From CF-96 sp028287605 (GTDB lineage: Bacteria; Chloroflexota; Dormibacteria; Aeolococcales; Aeolococcaceae), in NCBI GenBank assembly GCA_034666465.1, contig JAXDLT010000276.1:1-31412 (forward strand): a stretch of 31,412 nt of DNA, written 5' to 3'. The notes under the pieces are model-generated. The model worked only from the letters and a program-made list of their open reading frames with translations, was not told where the DNA came from and ran no database searches. The position numbers and the translations under genes are program-made. Below, one piece after another: positions 1 through 8,233 of the stretch (within the stretch, counting starts at the first letter, position 1; every line of letters begins with the position of its first letter).

Positions 1-743
1 AGGTCGCCGACCACCGAGTCGCTGGAGCCGGCGCCGATGATCGCCATCGTCTGCCCCTGGCCGAGGTTGTCGGCGGGCTGGTCGTAGAGCGACCACAGCG
101 CCTGGGGGGTGTAGCTGTCGGTGTAGAGCCCGCCGACACCCGGTGCGGGCCTCACCCGCGTGGGCACCGAGAACCTCTGCAGGGTGTTGAGCCCCACCAC
201 CGAGACGATGCCCAGTCCCGGGGGCACCGACGGCCTCCTGTCGTTGGCGATGAAGTCGATGCCGCCGGCGCGATAGCTCCGCAGGGTGGTGGCGAAGAGG
301 TGGTCGAGCTGGGCCACCGTGCCCACCGCCTGGACGTAGGTGCGGGCGGAGTCGACGTGGGAGAGCCGCAGCCCGCCGCTCCCCAGCCAGTCGGTGACGG
401 CGCGGAATCGCGGCTCGGAGACGCCGAAGCGGGCCGCCACCTCGGCGGGGGTGAGGAACCGGTGGTAGAGCGGGCTGGCGGGGTCGTAGAGGCGGTCGTA
501 GAGGGCGAGCTGGCCGGCGGGATCCGAGGCGGCGAGGCCGATGCCGACGTGCAGCTCGGTGAGCGGCGAGGCCAGCCCCCGCGACGCCAGACGGTCCAGC
601 CCCGGCAGCACGTTGTCGGTCACCTCCTGCGCCGGCGGTGCCGGAGCGGTGACCATCGCCGCTCGGAGACCCGCGGCCCCCGAGAGCACGAGACCGGCGG
701 TGACGACCGCCGCGCAGGCGCCGCGGGTGATTCGATTGACCAT
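1..743 (-). CDS. S53 (sedolisin/kumamolisin) peptidase, N-terminal part
   Basis: This is the first 247 codons of an exported serine-carboxyl protease; the gene runs off the left edge. It starts at an ATG with CAGGAG about 11 bases upstream. Residues 1-30 are a signal peptide. Residues about 35-205 match the pro-kumamolisin activation domain, with the hallmark DPASPLYHRFLTP at 87-99 followed by AEVAARFGVS. At the edge the chain reaches the start of the catalytic domain (a Tyr-rich linker, then GQTMAIIGAG). The Glu-Asp-Ser catalytic residues lie outside the window, so activity cannot be judged. The family usually works outside the cell at acidic pH after self-removal of the propeptide. It is divergent from the small membrane protein at 926. 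Confidence 0.88.
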   Translation of the reverse strand, partial: MVNRITRGACAAVVTAGLVLSGAAGLRAAMVTAPAPPAQEVTDNVLPGLDRLASRGLASPLTELHVGIGLAASDPAGQLALYDRLYDPASPLYHRFLTPAEVAARFGVSEPRFRAVTDWLGSGGLRLSHVDSARTYVQAVGTVAQLDHLFATTLRSYRAGGIDFIANDRRPSVPPGLGIVSVVGLNTLQRFSVPTRVRPAPGVGGLYTDSYTPQALWSLYDQPADNLGQGQTMAIIGAGSSDSVVGD

Positions 744-862
744 CGGTTCAGTTGCTCCTGGGGGTGGGATCCCGCCCCCTCCCTCACGCGGCCGTGGTCG
801 GGGGTCCTTGCGATTCTCCCATCGGGCCACGGGGCCGCGCAGCGGCGAGGCGCGGGAGGGCC

Positions 863-891
863 TGGATGCGCGGTCCTGGCGCGCGTACACT
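863..891 (+). promoter_or_regulatory. candidate promoter for the small membrane protein
   Basis: A TACACT -10 element (886-891) stands about 35 bases before the ATG at 926, with a weak -35 (TGGATG, 863-868) at 17 bases. The -10 matches those before marR (TACACT) and the efflux gene (TAGACT), but the -35 is poor. Confidence 0.35.
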
Positions 892-925
892 GGGCGCACC
901 GTCGGCGCGTGAGGAGGGCGGGAGA

Positions 926-1210
926 ATGTCCGCGTGGCCGCTCCTGATGGTGATCTGCATCGGGATCGCCGCGCTGCGCGCGGGAGCCTCGCTGCGGCGC
1001 GCCCACCGGGGCGAGCTGGTCAGCCTCACCCTGCTCGGGGTGGTGCTCGGCGTGGGCGGCATCGCCATCCTCATCGTCGCGCCGATCGTCGTCGGCATCG
1101 CGCTGATCGCCCTCGCCCTCGCCTACGACAACACCCAGCAGCTCGGCGTGGGCATCGTCCTGCTCGCCGCCGGCCTCCTCTGCGAGGCGCTGCGCGACGT
1201 CTGGCTGTAG
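926..1210 (+). CDS. small hydrophobic membrane protein, unknown function
   Basis: A 94-residue protein with an N-terminal hydrophobic segment (residues 3-18), a short basic loop with RRAHRGE, then two further hydrophobic segments (about 32-65 and 70-90), so probably two or three membrane helices. I start it at ATG 926 because GAGGAGGGCGGGAGA lies just before it; the frame is open further upstream, but that part is Arg/Pro-rich and shows no coding character. No family was recognised. It converges with the MacB-type permease gene, leaving only 15 bases between their ends. Confidence 0.7.
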   Translation: MSAWPLLMVICIGIAALRAGASLRRAHRGELVSLTLLGVVLGVGGIAILIVAPIVVGIALIALALAYDNTQQLGVGIVLLAAGLLCEALRDVWL

Positions 1211-1225
1211 GCAGCGGGAAGCCGA

Positions 1226-2458
1226 CTAGGCTGCGCGCAGCGCCTCGATCGGGGCCAGCCGCGCCGCCCGCATCGCCGGGAAGACGCCGAAGACCAGGCC
1301 GATGCCCGCGGCGATGATCAGCGCGACCATCGCCGCCGGGGGCGAGAACACGGCGAGCAGGGAGGTGAAGTGGTCGAGCAGCAGCGTCGCGAAGGCGCCG
1401 AGCCCGATGCCGAGCACCCCGCCGGCGGCGCTCAGCGCCGAGGCCTCGATGAGGAACTGCCGCAGGATGTCGCCGCGGGTGGCGCCCAGCGCCTTGCGCA
1501 GACCGATCTCCGAGATCCGCTCGGTCACGGACACGAGCATGATGTTCATCACCCCGATGCCGCCCACCAGCAGCGAGATCCCGGCCACCCCGGCGAGCAG
1601 CAGGGTCAGTGCGGTGCTGGTGGAGTCGAGGGTCTGCAGGATCGACTCCTGGGTGGTGATGGTGAAGTCGGCCTGGCTGGCGTCGGTGATGTGGTGGGTC
1701 TGCATCAGCAGGTCGTTGACCTCCTGATACGCGGCGCCGATGCTGTCGCGGCTGGTGGCGCTGATCAGGATGCGCTGCACCGAGGTCAGCGACCCGCCGG
1801 CGATGAGCTCGCCCTGGGCGGTGGTGACCGGCACCACCGCGAGGTCGTCGGGGTTGAAGAGCCCCTGGGCGCCGCGCGGCACGAGGATGCCGACCACCCG
1901 GAAGGGCACGTGCTGGATGGTGATGAGGTTGCCGAGAGCGTCGCCCGCGGGGAAGAGCTTGGCGGCGGTGGTGGGGCCGAGCACGGCGACCTGGGCGTGG
2001 CTCTTCACGTCGGAGTCGGTGAAGAAGGCGCCGCCGTCGATGACCCGGGCGTTCGCGGTGAGCCATCCCCCGGTGCTGCCGGTCACCCCCGCCGTCCAGT
2101 TCTGGGAGCCGGCGGTCATGGTCGCCGTCGCCCGCGAGACCACCGGGGCGACCGCGGACACGTCGGGGGCGACCGCGGGGTTCTGGAGCGCCGCCGCGTC
2201 GTCCATGGTGAGGGTGGTGGCGTTGCCGAGCCCGGTGCGCACCCCGCCGGTGGTCACGCTGCCCGGGGTCACCGTGATCAGGTTGGTGCCCAGCCGGCTG
2301 ATGCCCGCGGCGATCGTGGTGCGGGTGCCGAGGCCGATGCCGACGGTGATGATCACCGCACCGACGCCGATGAGGATCCCCAGAGAGGTGAGCAGCGAGC
2401 GCATCCGGCGCGCGGCGACCGCCTGCAGGCCGCTCATCACGGTCTGGAACAGGGTCAC
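1226..2458 (-). CDS. MacB-type ABC transporter permease
   Basis: A 410-residue inner-membrane permease of the MacB/FtsX type. One membrane helix near the N-terminus (the SLLTSLGILIGVGAVI region) is followed by a roughly 230-residue extracytoplasmic MacB-like domain and three C-terminal helices. The C-terminal signature is clear: GGIGVMNIMLVSVTERISEI, then GLRKALGA, and a closing AARLAPIEAL. I start it at GTG 2458 with GGAG eight bases upstream; the frame is open far upstream but there it only mirrors the SMP-30 gene. Proteins of this type pair with a LolD/MacB ATPase and often a periplasmic adaptor, and move lipids, peptides or antibiotics mechanically rather than through a channel. No ATPase gene lies beside it here. 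It trails the SMP-30 gene on the same strand by 191 bases. Confidence 0.88.
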   Translation of the reverse strand: MTLFQTVMSGLQAVAARRMRSLLTSLGILIGVGAVIITVGIGLGTRTTIAAGISRLGTNLITVTPGSVTTGGVRTGLGNATTLTMDDAAALQNPAVAPDVSAVAPVVSRATATMTAGSQNWTAGVTGSTGGWLTANARVIDGGAFFTDSDVKSHAQVAVLGPTTAAKLFPAGDALGNLITIQHVPFRVVGILVPRGAQGLFNPDDLAVVPVTTAQGELIAGGSLTSVQRILISATSRDSIGAAYQEVNDLLMQTHHITDASQADFTITTQESILQTLDSTSTALTLLLAGVAGISLLVGGIGVMNIMLVSVTERISEIGLRKALGATRGDILRQFLIEASALSAAGGVLGIGLGAFATLLLDHFTSLLAVFSPPAAMVALIIAAGIGLVFGVFPAMRAARLAPIEALRAA

Positions 2459-2649
2459 GCGGGGCGCTCCGTCCCTCTCACGCTTCCCATGGTGGGGCCG
2501 CCCCCGCCTCGCTGGCAAGTTGTGAGGCGCCTCCCGATCCGGCGCCGGCGCCGGTACCGCCGGGCATGATCCGGCTCGACCAGGGCTGACCACACCACCG
2601 CGCGCTGCTCGCCGGCTGGGTCCGGCCGCCGTCTGAGGTCGAGCCGGGG

Positions 2650-3552
2650 TCAGGGCAGACCCGCGTGGGGCACCTCGACGGTGGTGGTGAGCAGCACCGC
2701 CTCGCGGGCATTGCGGCGCATCTGCTCGAAGTAGTCCGGGGCGCAGCACAGCAGGAGGGTGCGGCCGTCGTCGCCGCCGAGCATGCAGGCGAAGATCCCG
2801 AGGCCGGTCGGGGCGCGCACCTCGTCGACGATGGCGCCGCCGGGCGCCACCCGGATGCAGCGCCCGCCCAGCGCGTCGGCCGCCCAGATGTGCTCCTGGG
2901 CGTCGAGGCAGCAGCCGTCGGGGGCGACGGTGAGCAGAGGCGCCATCTCGCCGAAGGACGCCAGCTCCGGCGAGGGGGCGATCTGTGCCCACACCCGGCG
3001 GTCGCCGAGGGAACCGTCGGCGGCGATCGAGAAGGCCGTGTAGCGGCAGGCGAAGGTCTCGCCGACGATCAGCGTGGAGCCGTCGGGGGTGATGGCCGAG
3101 CCGTTGGGGAAGACCAGGCCCTCGGCGGCGACGGCGACGCCGCCATCGGGATCGACGCGCATCAGGGCGGCCATGCGCGGGTCGGCCTGGCCCATCAGGT
3201 CGAAGCCGAAGTTGCCCACCCAGGCGCGGCCCTCCGTGTCGACCACCATGTCGTTGAGGTGGCCGCCGCAGTACCTGGCCAGGTCCGCGTGCACCGTGGT
3301 CTCGCCGCCGGGGCTCCGCCGCAGCAGCCGGTGGTCGCGCATCGAGACCACGAGCATCGAGCCGTCGGGCATCCAGCCGAGGCCCGAGGGCTGGCCGGCG
3401 ACCTCCACCACCCGCTCCTCGGCGCCGTCGGTGGTCACGGTGACCACGGCGTGGCGGTAGAAGTCCGAGGCCCACCAGCGGCCGTCGTGCCAGCGCGGGC
3501 CCTCGAAGAAGCCGCCCCCCTGGCGCAGCAGGGTCAGCGTCGCCTCCGCCAT
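2650..3552 (-). CDS. SMP-30/gluconolactonase-like beta-propeller protein
   Basis: A 300-residue six-bladed beta-propeller of the SMP-30/gluconolactonase/LRE family, with no signal peptide. By comparison with SMP-30 the metal and active-site positions appear kept: Glu17 in FFEGPRW, Asn100 in HLNDM, Asn150 in FPNGSA and Asp217 in CLDAQEHIW. The family mostly hydrolyses sugar lactones or related esters with a divalent metal; the substrate here is unknown. Its ribosome site (GGGAGG) lies inside the last codons of the CocE-type gene, and only four bases separate the two genes, so the pair should be co-translated. Confidence 0.88.
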   Translation of the reverse strand: MAEATLTLLRQGGGFFEGPRWHDGRWWASDFYRHAVVTVTTDGAEERVVEVAGQPSGLGWMPDGSMLVVSMRDHRLLRRSPGGETTVHADLARYCGGHLNDMVVDTEGRAWVGNFGFDLMGQADPRMAALMRVDPDGGVAVAAEGLVFPNGSAITPDGSTLIVGETFACRYTAFSIAADGSLGDRRVWAQIAPSPELASFGEMAPLLTVAPDGCCLDAQEHIWAADALGGRCIRVAPGGAIVDEVRAPTGLGIFACMLGGDDGRTLLLCCAPDYFEQMRRNAREAVLLTTTVEVPHAGLP

Positions 3553-3556
3553 CGCC

Positions 3557-5542
3557 TCATCCTCCCATCCGGCTCGCCGGCGCCAGCGGGATCTCGACGA
3601 ACGACGCCGCGGCGGCGTTGCGCTGCACTGAGTACACGCCGCCGGCGAGGCTCAGCAGCTGCGCCGGGGTGGGCAGCAGGTGCGGCAGGTCGGACGTGTC
3701 CAGGGTGACGCGCAGGCGATGCCCCGCGGCCAGCCGCGCGAAGGTGGGGAACACCTCGATGTCGAAGCGGGTCACCGCGCCGCCGGTGGGCACCGGCTGC
3801 GCCGACGCCCTGGTGAAGGGGTGGTAGGGCAGCAGCGGCCTGCCGTCGGGCGCGAACCAGCTCCGTGCGGTGTCGAGCGCGCGGAACGAGCCGAGCAGCG
3901 CCCCGCTGGTCAGCGGCGTCGAGACCCCCGAGGGGGCGACGTCCTCGAGGGTGGCCTCGAGCTCGACCTCGGGCCGTGTCGACGTGGCGAAGACGGTGAC
4001 GTCGACGGGACCTCCGATGACGGTGTCCTCGGTGAACGGCGCGGTGGTGTACGTGAGCGCGCCGGGACCGCTCTGCATGCTGCGGTCGTCGCCGCTGCAG
4101 GGGTTGCCGGGCAGCCGCAGCGCGCGCAGGGCGGCGGTGAGGCCGCCCGCCGCCCACTGGTCGGTCTGCCGGCCGCAGGGACTGCTGACGCCCGTCCAGA
4201 GGGCCTCGTCGGCGCCGCCGGACGTGGCCGGCGCGGCCGCGCCGAGGGTGCCGTCGTTGGCCGACGGCGCTCCACCGCCGGGCCCGGGGCCGAGGTAGAG
4301 GGTGGTCGGGGTCAGCCCGTCGAGCGGGTAGCGGGAGGTGTCGACCCAGCGGTCGGAGCCGAGCTGGTAGAGGTGGAGCGGCGTCGTGGTGGTGTCGATG
4401 CCGGTGTCGACGCCCTTCAGCCAGCGGTCGAACCACTGCAGCTCGAGCCGCTGGAGGTCGACCCCGCTGCCGGCGTCGAGGTGGTACCAGGGCCCCATCA
4501 GCAGCTGGTAGCGGCCCGAGACCGGCTGCCCGGCGAGCATCGGCGCCTCCACCGGGCGTCCGGCGGCGGCGTTCTGCAGGCCCGAGTAGTTGAGCGGCTC
4601 CCCCCGCTGGAAGAGGTCGAACCAGCCGCCGACCAGGAAGGTGGGGATGTCCAGCGCGGCGACGTGGGCGAGCCACCCCTGGGGCCGCCGCTCCTGCCAG
4701 TAGGGGCTGTCGTAGGCCTCGGGCCCGCCGGTGAGGGTGGAGAGCAGCAGCCGCGCCTGCAGCGAGACCAGGCCCTGCTCGTGGTCGGCGATCACCCGCA
4801 GCGAGCCCACCGGGTCCTGGGGGTTCTCGAGCAGGGCGTCGACGCTGTGCAGACCGCCGGTGAGGACCAGGTAGGGCACGTTGAACTCGGCGACGGGGAG
4901 GCCACCCATGGTGGCGGTGTCCCGGTAGAGGTCGTTGCCGGCCACGATGGGGAACATCGCCCTCAGCGGTGAGCCGGGCCCGAGCGCGTTGGCGGTGAGC
5001 AGCTGGTCGATGCCGAGGTAGGAGGGGCCGTACGTGCCCACCCTGCCGCTGCTGTGGGGCAGCGCCGCCGCCCAGCGCACCAGGGCGGCGCCGTCCTGCT
5101 GCTGGACCGGGTCGAAGAGCCCCCAGCTGCCCCCGGAGGCACCGGTGCCGCGCACGTCGGCGACGACGTCGATGTAGCCGCGCTCGACCAGGTACGAGGA
5201 CGGCCCCGTGCCGCCGCCACCGCTCGGCGGCGCCACCGGGAGGCCCCCGCTCAGCGACTTGCCGTACGGCGTCTGCGCCAGCAGGACGGGGAACGGGCCC
5301 GGGGCGGGCGCGGCGGTGCCCCGGTCGGTGGGGAAGTGCACGTCGGCCCGGAGCACGGTGCCGTCGGCCATGGTCACGGGCACGTTCGAGGTCAGCCCGA
5401 CCCCGTAGACCGAGGGCCCCGGCTGCCACGCCGCGCGGACGGCGCGGCCCTGGACGGCCGCCGCGGGCGCGGCGGCGCCGAGCACCAGCAGCGCCACGAT
5501 GGCGCAGACCAGCCGCCGCCGGGCGGCGATGCGAGGCGGCAT
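3557..5542 (-). CDS. exported CocE/NonD (S15-type) alpha/beta-hydrolase
   Basis: A 661-residue exported hydrolase. Residues 1-30 form a signal peptide ending in an Ala-rich stretch. The alpha/beta-hydrolase core carries the family's nucleophile motif GTYGPSYLG (Ser174), GGWFDLF (Asp309) and GPWYH (His354), which together give a credible catalytic triad. The C-terminal third is the jelly-roll domain of X-Pro dipeptidyl-peptidase-like proteins, ending with the usual GHRLRVTLDTSDLP strand. Members hydrolyse cocaine-like esters, acyl amides, antibiotic esters or X-Pro peptides, so the substrate is open. The ATG has a strong GGAGGAGGAA ribosome site. It heads a two-gene unit with the SMP-30-like gene. 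Confidence 0.9.
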   Translation of the reverse strand: MPPRIAARRRLVCAIVALLVLGAAAPAAAVQGRAVRAAWQPGPSVYGVGLTSNVPVTMADGTVLRADVHFPTDRGTAAPAPGPFPVLLAQTPYGKSLSGGLPVAPPSGGGGTGPSSYLVERGYIDVVADVRGTGASGGSWGLFDPVQQQDGAALVRWAAALPHSSGRVGTYGPSYLGIDQLLTANALGPGSPLRAMFPIVAGNDLYRDTATMGGLPVAEFNVPYLVLTGGLHSVDALLENPQDPVGSLRVIADHEQGLVSLQARLLLSTLTGGPEAYDSPYWQERRPQGWLAHVAALDIPTFLVGGWFDLFQRGEPLNYSGLQNAAAGRPVEAPMLAGQPVSGRYQLLMGPWYHLDAGSGVDLQRLELQWFDRWLKGVDTGIDTTTTPLHLYQLGSDRWVDTSRYPLDGLTPTTLYLGPGPGGGAPSANDGTLGAAAPATSGGADEALWTGVSSPCGRQTDQWAAGGLTAALRALRLPGNPCSGDDRSMQSGPGALTYTTAPFTEDTVIGGPVDVTVFATSTRPEVELEATLEDVAPSGVSTPLTSGALLGSFRALDTARSWFAPDGRPLLPYHPFTRASAQPVPTGGAVTRFDIEVFPTFARLAAGHRLRVTLDTSDLPHLLPTPAQLLSLAGGVYSVQRNAAAASFVEIPLAPASRMGG

Positions 5543-5569
5543 CGGCTGTTCCTCCTCCCTGCGAACCCT

Positions 5570-5586
5570 CTCCGCAGCGGAGTCTA
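5570..5586 (-). promoter_or_regulatory. -10-like element and small palindrome upstream of the CocE-type gene
   Basis: On the minus strand TAGACT (5586-5581) could be a -10 element; it is the same hexamer as before the efflux gene. Overlapping it is the palindrome CTCCGC-A-GCGGAG (5570-5582), which may be a repressor site or a short hairpin in the leader. No good -35 was seen, so the promoter call is tentative. Confidence 0.3.
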
Positions 5587-5686
5587 GCCGTGCAGGTGGG
5601 TGACCGCGGCGATGCCCACGTAGGCCGCGAGGCGGTCGTGACCGCCGCGAGCGCGGCTCAGCGGAAGGTCACCATGGGACGGCTGC

Positions 5687-7345
5687 TCAGACCGCGTCGA
5701 TGCGGAAGACGGGATGGTCGGGGGCGATGCGGCGCAGCTCGGCGTCGGGCGCGTCGGGACGGATGCCGCCGAAGAACACCCCGACCTCGGCCTTCCACCT
5801 GCGGAGGTACGCGCGCAGGATCGGCGGCCTCGCGTCGTCGTCCACCTCGGCGGCGCGGAAGGGCTCGGTCCGCCGGCCCAGCCGCAGCTCCCCCTCCCCC
5901 GCCGCCCGGAGGTTGCGCACCCACTGCGTGTGCCCGCGCGGCGCCACCAGGTAGCGGACGCCGTCGAGGACGAGGAGGTTGACGGGCGTCGTCCGGACCT
6001 CGCCGCTGCTGCGCCCGCGGACGGCGAGGATCCGGGTGCCGTACACGCTCAACCCGGTGCGGGTGATGCCGGCGACGAGGGGGTTGAAGACGTGGGTGGT
6101 GAACCATCCGGGCTTCTTGAAGGCGGCCATGCGCTCATTGTGGACCGCGTCCGCGCCGTCGGGGAGACGCCGTTCCGGCGGCGCCGGCGGGGTCTCGGGC
6201 ATCCGTGGATGCTCGAGGAAGAAACGGACCATCTCGCGGCTCGCATCGGGTCCGAGCGGGTCGGTGAACGAACCGGCGGGGCTTCCTCCCGACCAGGCGT
6301 GGCCCGCGCCGTGGATCAGCCAGCACTCGGCGGCGACATCGCCACCGGCTCCGCTGTAGACGAGACGCGTGAACTCCCGTCCGCGGGGGACCTGCCCGCG
6401 ACTGCTGGTCTCCGACAGGCCACCCCGGGGCACGACCTCGTCGAGCACCCGCTCTGCGTTGCAGGGGTTCACCATGGTGTCACGATCTCCGTGGAACACG
6501 ATCGTCGGGAGCGAGGGCTTCTCGACGAGGTCCTCCGGCGCTGGTCCCTTCGGTCCGCCCCGGCGCATGGCGACGAACGCGGTGCGGAGGTCGTGTGCGG
6601 CTCCGGTGGCAACGCCTGAATGGACCCCGACGGCGGCGTACAGGTCCGGATACGTTGCGGCCATGATCGCCGCCATCGCGCCGCCGGCCGACATGCCGGC
6701 GACGTAGACACGGCGCCGGTCGACCTGGTGGAGGGTCATCACGTCCTGTGTGATCCCGGCGATGATCGCAGGCTCACCCTCGCCGCGCCGCTGATGCGCC
6801 GGCAGGAACCAGTTCCAGCACCTCGACACGTTGGCGGCCATGTCCTGTCGCGGGTACGCCACCAGGAACGTGCCCTCCTCGGCGAGCTCGTTGAGCCGGG
6901 TCCCGGCGGCGGACGTGTCGGGATCCTGGGTGCAGCCGTGAAGCATGACGACGAGCGGCACCGCCTGCCCCGCACACCCGCTCGGGACGTAGAGCTTGTA
7001 TGCGCGCGATCCTGCCTCGTTCGAGTACGAGCGCTCGATGAAGCGCTCTCGAGCCGGCGTGTCGACCACCTCCGCACTCCCCCGCGCGGCCGGGCCGGAG
7101 CCGGGCCGGCCAGGAGGACCCTGGAGGTACCACGGCCGCGCCTGGGGTTCCCCGAGGGAGCGCCACGACTGCGTGGGGGCCGGGGGTCGAGACGCTGTCG
7201 CCGTATCGTGAACGGTCTCGCCCGGGCTCTCGGAGGGGACCGGGCATGTCCCCGCGATGGCGAGAGCGCGCCGAATCGTCTCGGTGGCCTCGGCAGGGCT
7301 GCCCGCGATGGTCAGGCGAAGCGCGTCGTTCATGTGGCGGCGCAT
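5687..7345 (-). CDS. PHB-depolymerase-type esterase fused to a deazaflavin (F420)-dependent reductase domain
   Basis: A 552-residue protein with two unrelated enzyme parts. Residues 1-30 resemble the N-terminal helix of intracellular PHB depolymerases (MNDALRLTIAG). Residues about 100-380 are an Esterase_PHB (LpqC-like) domain with VMLHGCTQDP, nucleophile motif GMSAGG (Ser219), Asp287 in HGDRDT and His349 in GAGHAWSGG. After a Pro-rich linker, residues about 406-552 form a complete DDN-type deazaflavin-dependent nitroreductase domain, which in other bacteria is a separate protein starting at MAAFKKPGWF; TTPVNLL and QWVRNLRAAG are its conserved blocks. No signal peptide is present, so it probably acts in the cytoplasm. 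It follows the CopG-type regulator by 67 bases. A start at the internal Met5 (7333) is also possible. Confidence 0.85.
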   Translation of the reverse strand: MRRHMNDALRLTIAGSPAEATETIRRALAIAGTCPVPSESPGETVHDTATASRPPAPTQSWRSLGEPQARPWYLQGPPGRPGSGPAARGSAEVVDTPARERFIERSYSNEAGSRAYKLYVPSGCAGQAVPLVVMLHGCTQDPDTSAAGTRLNELAEEGTFLVAYPRQDMAANVSRCWNWFLPAHQRRGEGEPAIIAGITQDVMTLHQVDRRRVYVAGMSAGGAMAAIMAATYPDLYAAVGVHSGVATGAAHDLRTAFVAMRRGGPKGPAPEDLVEKPSLPTIVFHGDRDTMVNPCNAERVLDEVVPRGGLSETSSRGQVPRGREFTRLVYSGAGGDVAAECWLIHGAGHAWSGGSPAGSFTDPLGPDASREMVRFFLEHPRMPETPPAPPERRLPDGADAVHNERMAAFKKPGWFTTHVFNPLVAGITRTGLSVYGTRILAVRGRSSGEVRTTPVNLLVLDGVRYLVAPRGHTQWVRNLRAAGEGELRLGRRTEPFRAAEVDDDARPPILRAYLRRWKAEVGVFFGGIRPDAPDAELRRIAPDHPVFRIDAV

Positions 7346-7412
7346 CTGGTTGATGGCGTGATCTCCGAGTGCACGTGGTGGAACAGACGGACGAACGGCA
7401 TCTCTGCGCGGG

Positions 7413-7814
7413 TCACGGTGGCCGGATCCGGTCTGCGAGCGCTGCCCTGACCGCGGGGCGCGCCCGCAGCGCGCCGAGCACGACCACGGATTCGATGGTG
7501 GCGAGTGCCAGCTCGGGCGACACGTCGTCGGCGATGCACGCCAGGCCGAGCACGTTGACCTGCACGGTCTCCCCGGCGGCGCGCAGCGCCTCCAGGTCGC
7601 GCCGCGTGTACTGCTGCACGCCGAGGGTCAGTGTCTTCCGTGCGACCGAGCGCCGCACCGTCTCGGCATGGGTCGCCAGCTGGGTCCGGATCGCGGTGCG
7701 GATGAGGTCGGTTCGGTTGGAGTAGAAGCCCTCCTGAACCAGCAGGTCGATCTGCCCGAGGTCCACGGGGCCGAGGTTGATCGTGATCTTCTCCGTCTCG
7801 CCCGCGGCTACCAT
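7413..7814 (-). CDS. CopG-like ribbon-helix-helix transcriptional regulator
   Basis: A 133-residue regulator. Residues 8-45 form a ribbon-helix-helix domain: the KITINLG strand, then helices with GQIDLLVQEGFYSNRTDLIR. The rest is a conserved tail including KTLTLGVQQYTRRDLEAL and VLGLACIADDV, typical of a distinct family of stand-alone regulators rather than a short antitoxin. It lies 67 bases upstream of the esterase-reductase fusion on the same strand, so it most likely controls that operon and itself. ATG 7814 sits within a nested inverted repeat (7811-7848); an in-frame GTG five codons upstream is an alternative start. Confidence 0.82.
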   Translation of the reverse strand: MVAAGETEKITINLGPVDLGQIDLLVQEGFYSNRTDLIRTAIRTQLATHAETVRRSVARKTLTLGVQQYTRRDLEALRAAGETVQVNVLGLACIADDVSPELALATIESVVVLGALRARPAVRAALADRIRPP

Positions 7815-7848
7815 CCGAGCACCATCCACACAGATGGTGACCGGATGG
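7811..7848 (-). promoter_or_regulatory. nested inverted repeat over the start codon of the CopG-like gene
   Basis: Two 7-base arms nest inside each other: CCATCCG pairs with CGGATGG (outer) and CACCATC pairs with GATGGTG (inner), with a 2-base mismatch between the arm pairs and a 6-base centre. The start codon ATG (7814-7812) is part of the outer arm. As DNA this is a likely operator for the ribbon-helix-helix protein. As RNA it would fold into a 14-base-pair hairpin that buries the start codon. Either reading implies self-control. Confidence 0.6.
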
Positions 7849-8233
7849 CGTCCGGCTGTCAAGGAGGACTGGCGCCGACGGGCCGCACGCCGGCCGGGGC
7901 GAGCAGAGGGCGTGGACCCTGCGTCCCGCGGTGGCGTCCTCGACCGCGCCTCACATCCTCCACCCTCGACGCAAATCCTACAGTTTTGATACAATGCCCG
8001 TGCTGGGGCGGGTCGGTGGATCCGGCCGCTTCACAGCGCTCGAGGAAAGACCCGACCTCCTCAGCTGCACCGACGTGCCGGACGGCATGCAGTGCACACC
8101 GTGCGGCGCACGCGACGGATACGCGTCTGACTGCCGCAGACATCAATCGCATCCCAACGCGAGGACGGCGCCTCGACGTGTTGTCGTCGTACCCCCTGCG
8201 CCGAACATGCGCGCCCACAATCGAGGAGAACAC
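7849..8233. other. 385-base intergenic region between divergent genes
   Basis: No coding sequence is supported here. An AT-rich patch near 7970-8000 (CAGTTTTGATACAATG) includes a TACAAT -10-like element (7990-7995) on the plus strand, but without a matching -35. The minus strand must carry the promoter of the CopG-like gene and the plus strand that of the leader ORF at 8234, so this is a two-way regulatory region. I saw no convincing riboswitch fold by eye. Confidence 0.4.

Noticed and set aside
2459..3475. N-terminal extension of the MacB-type permease frame into the SMP-30 gene
   Set aside because: The extension is Arg/Pro-rich, mirrors the SMP-30 gene in another frame, and a good GTG start with ribosome site lies at 2458.
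8090..8200. Possible structured RNA (riboswitch-like) upstream of the leader ORF
   Set aside because: By eye I could not find the conserved core of any known riboswitch class; a covariance-model search would be needed to revive this.
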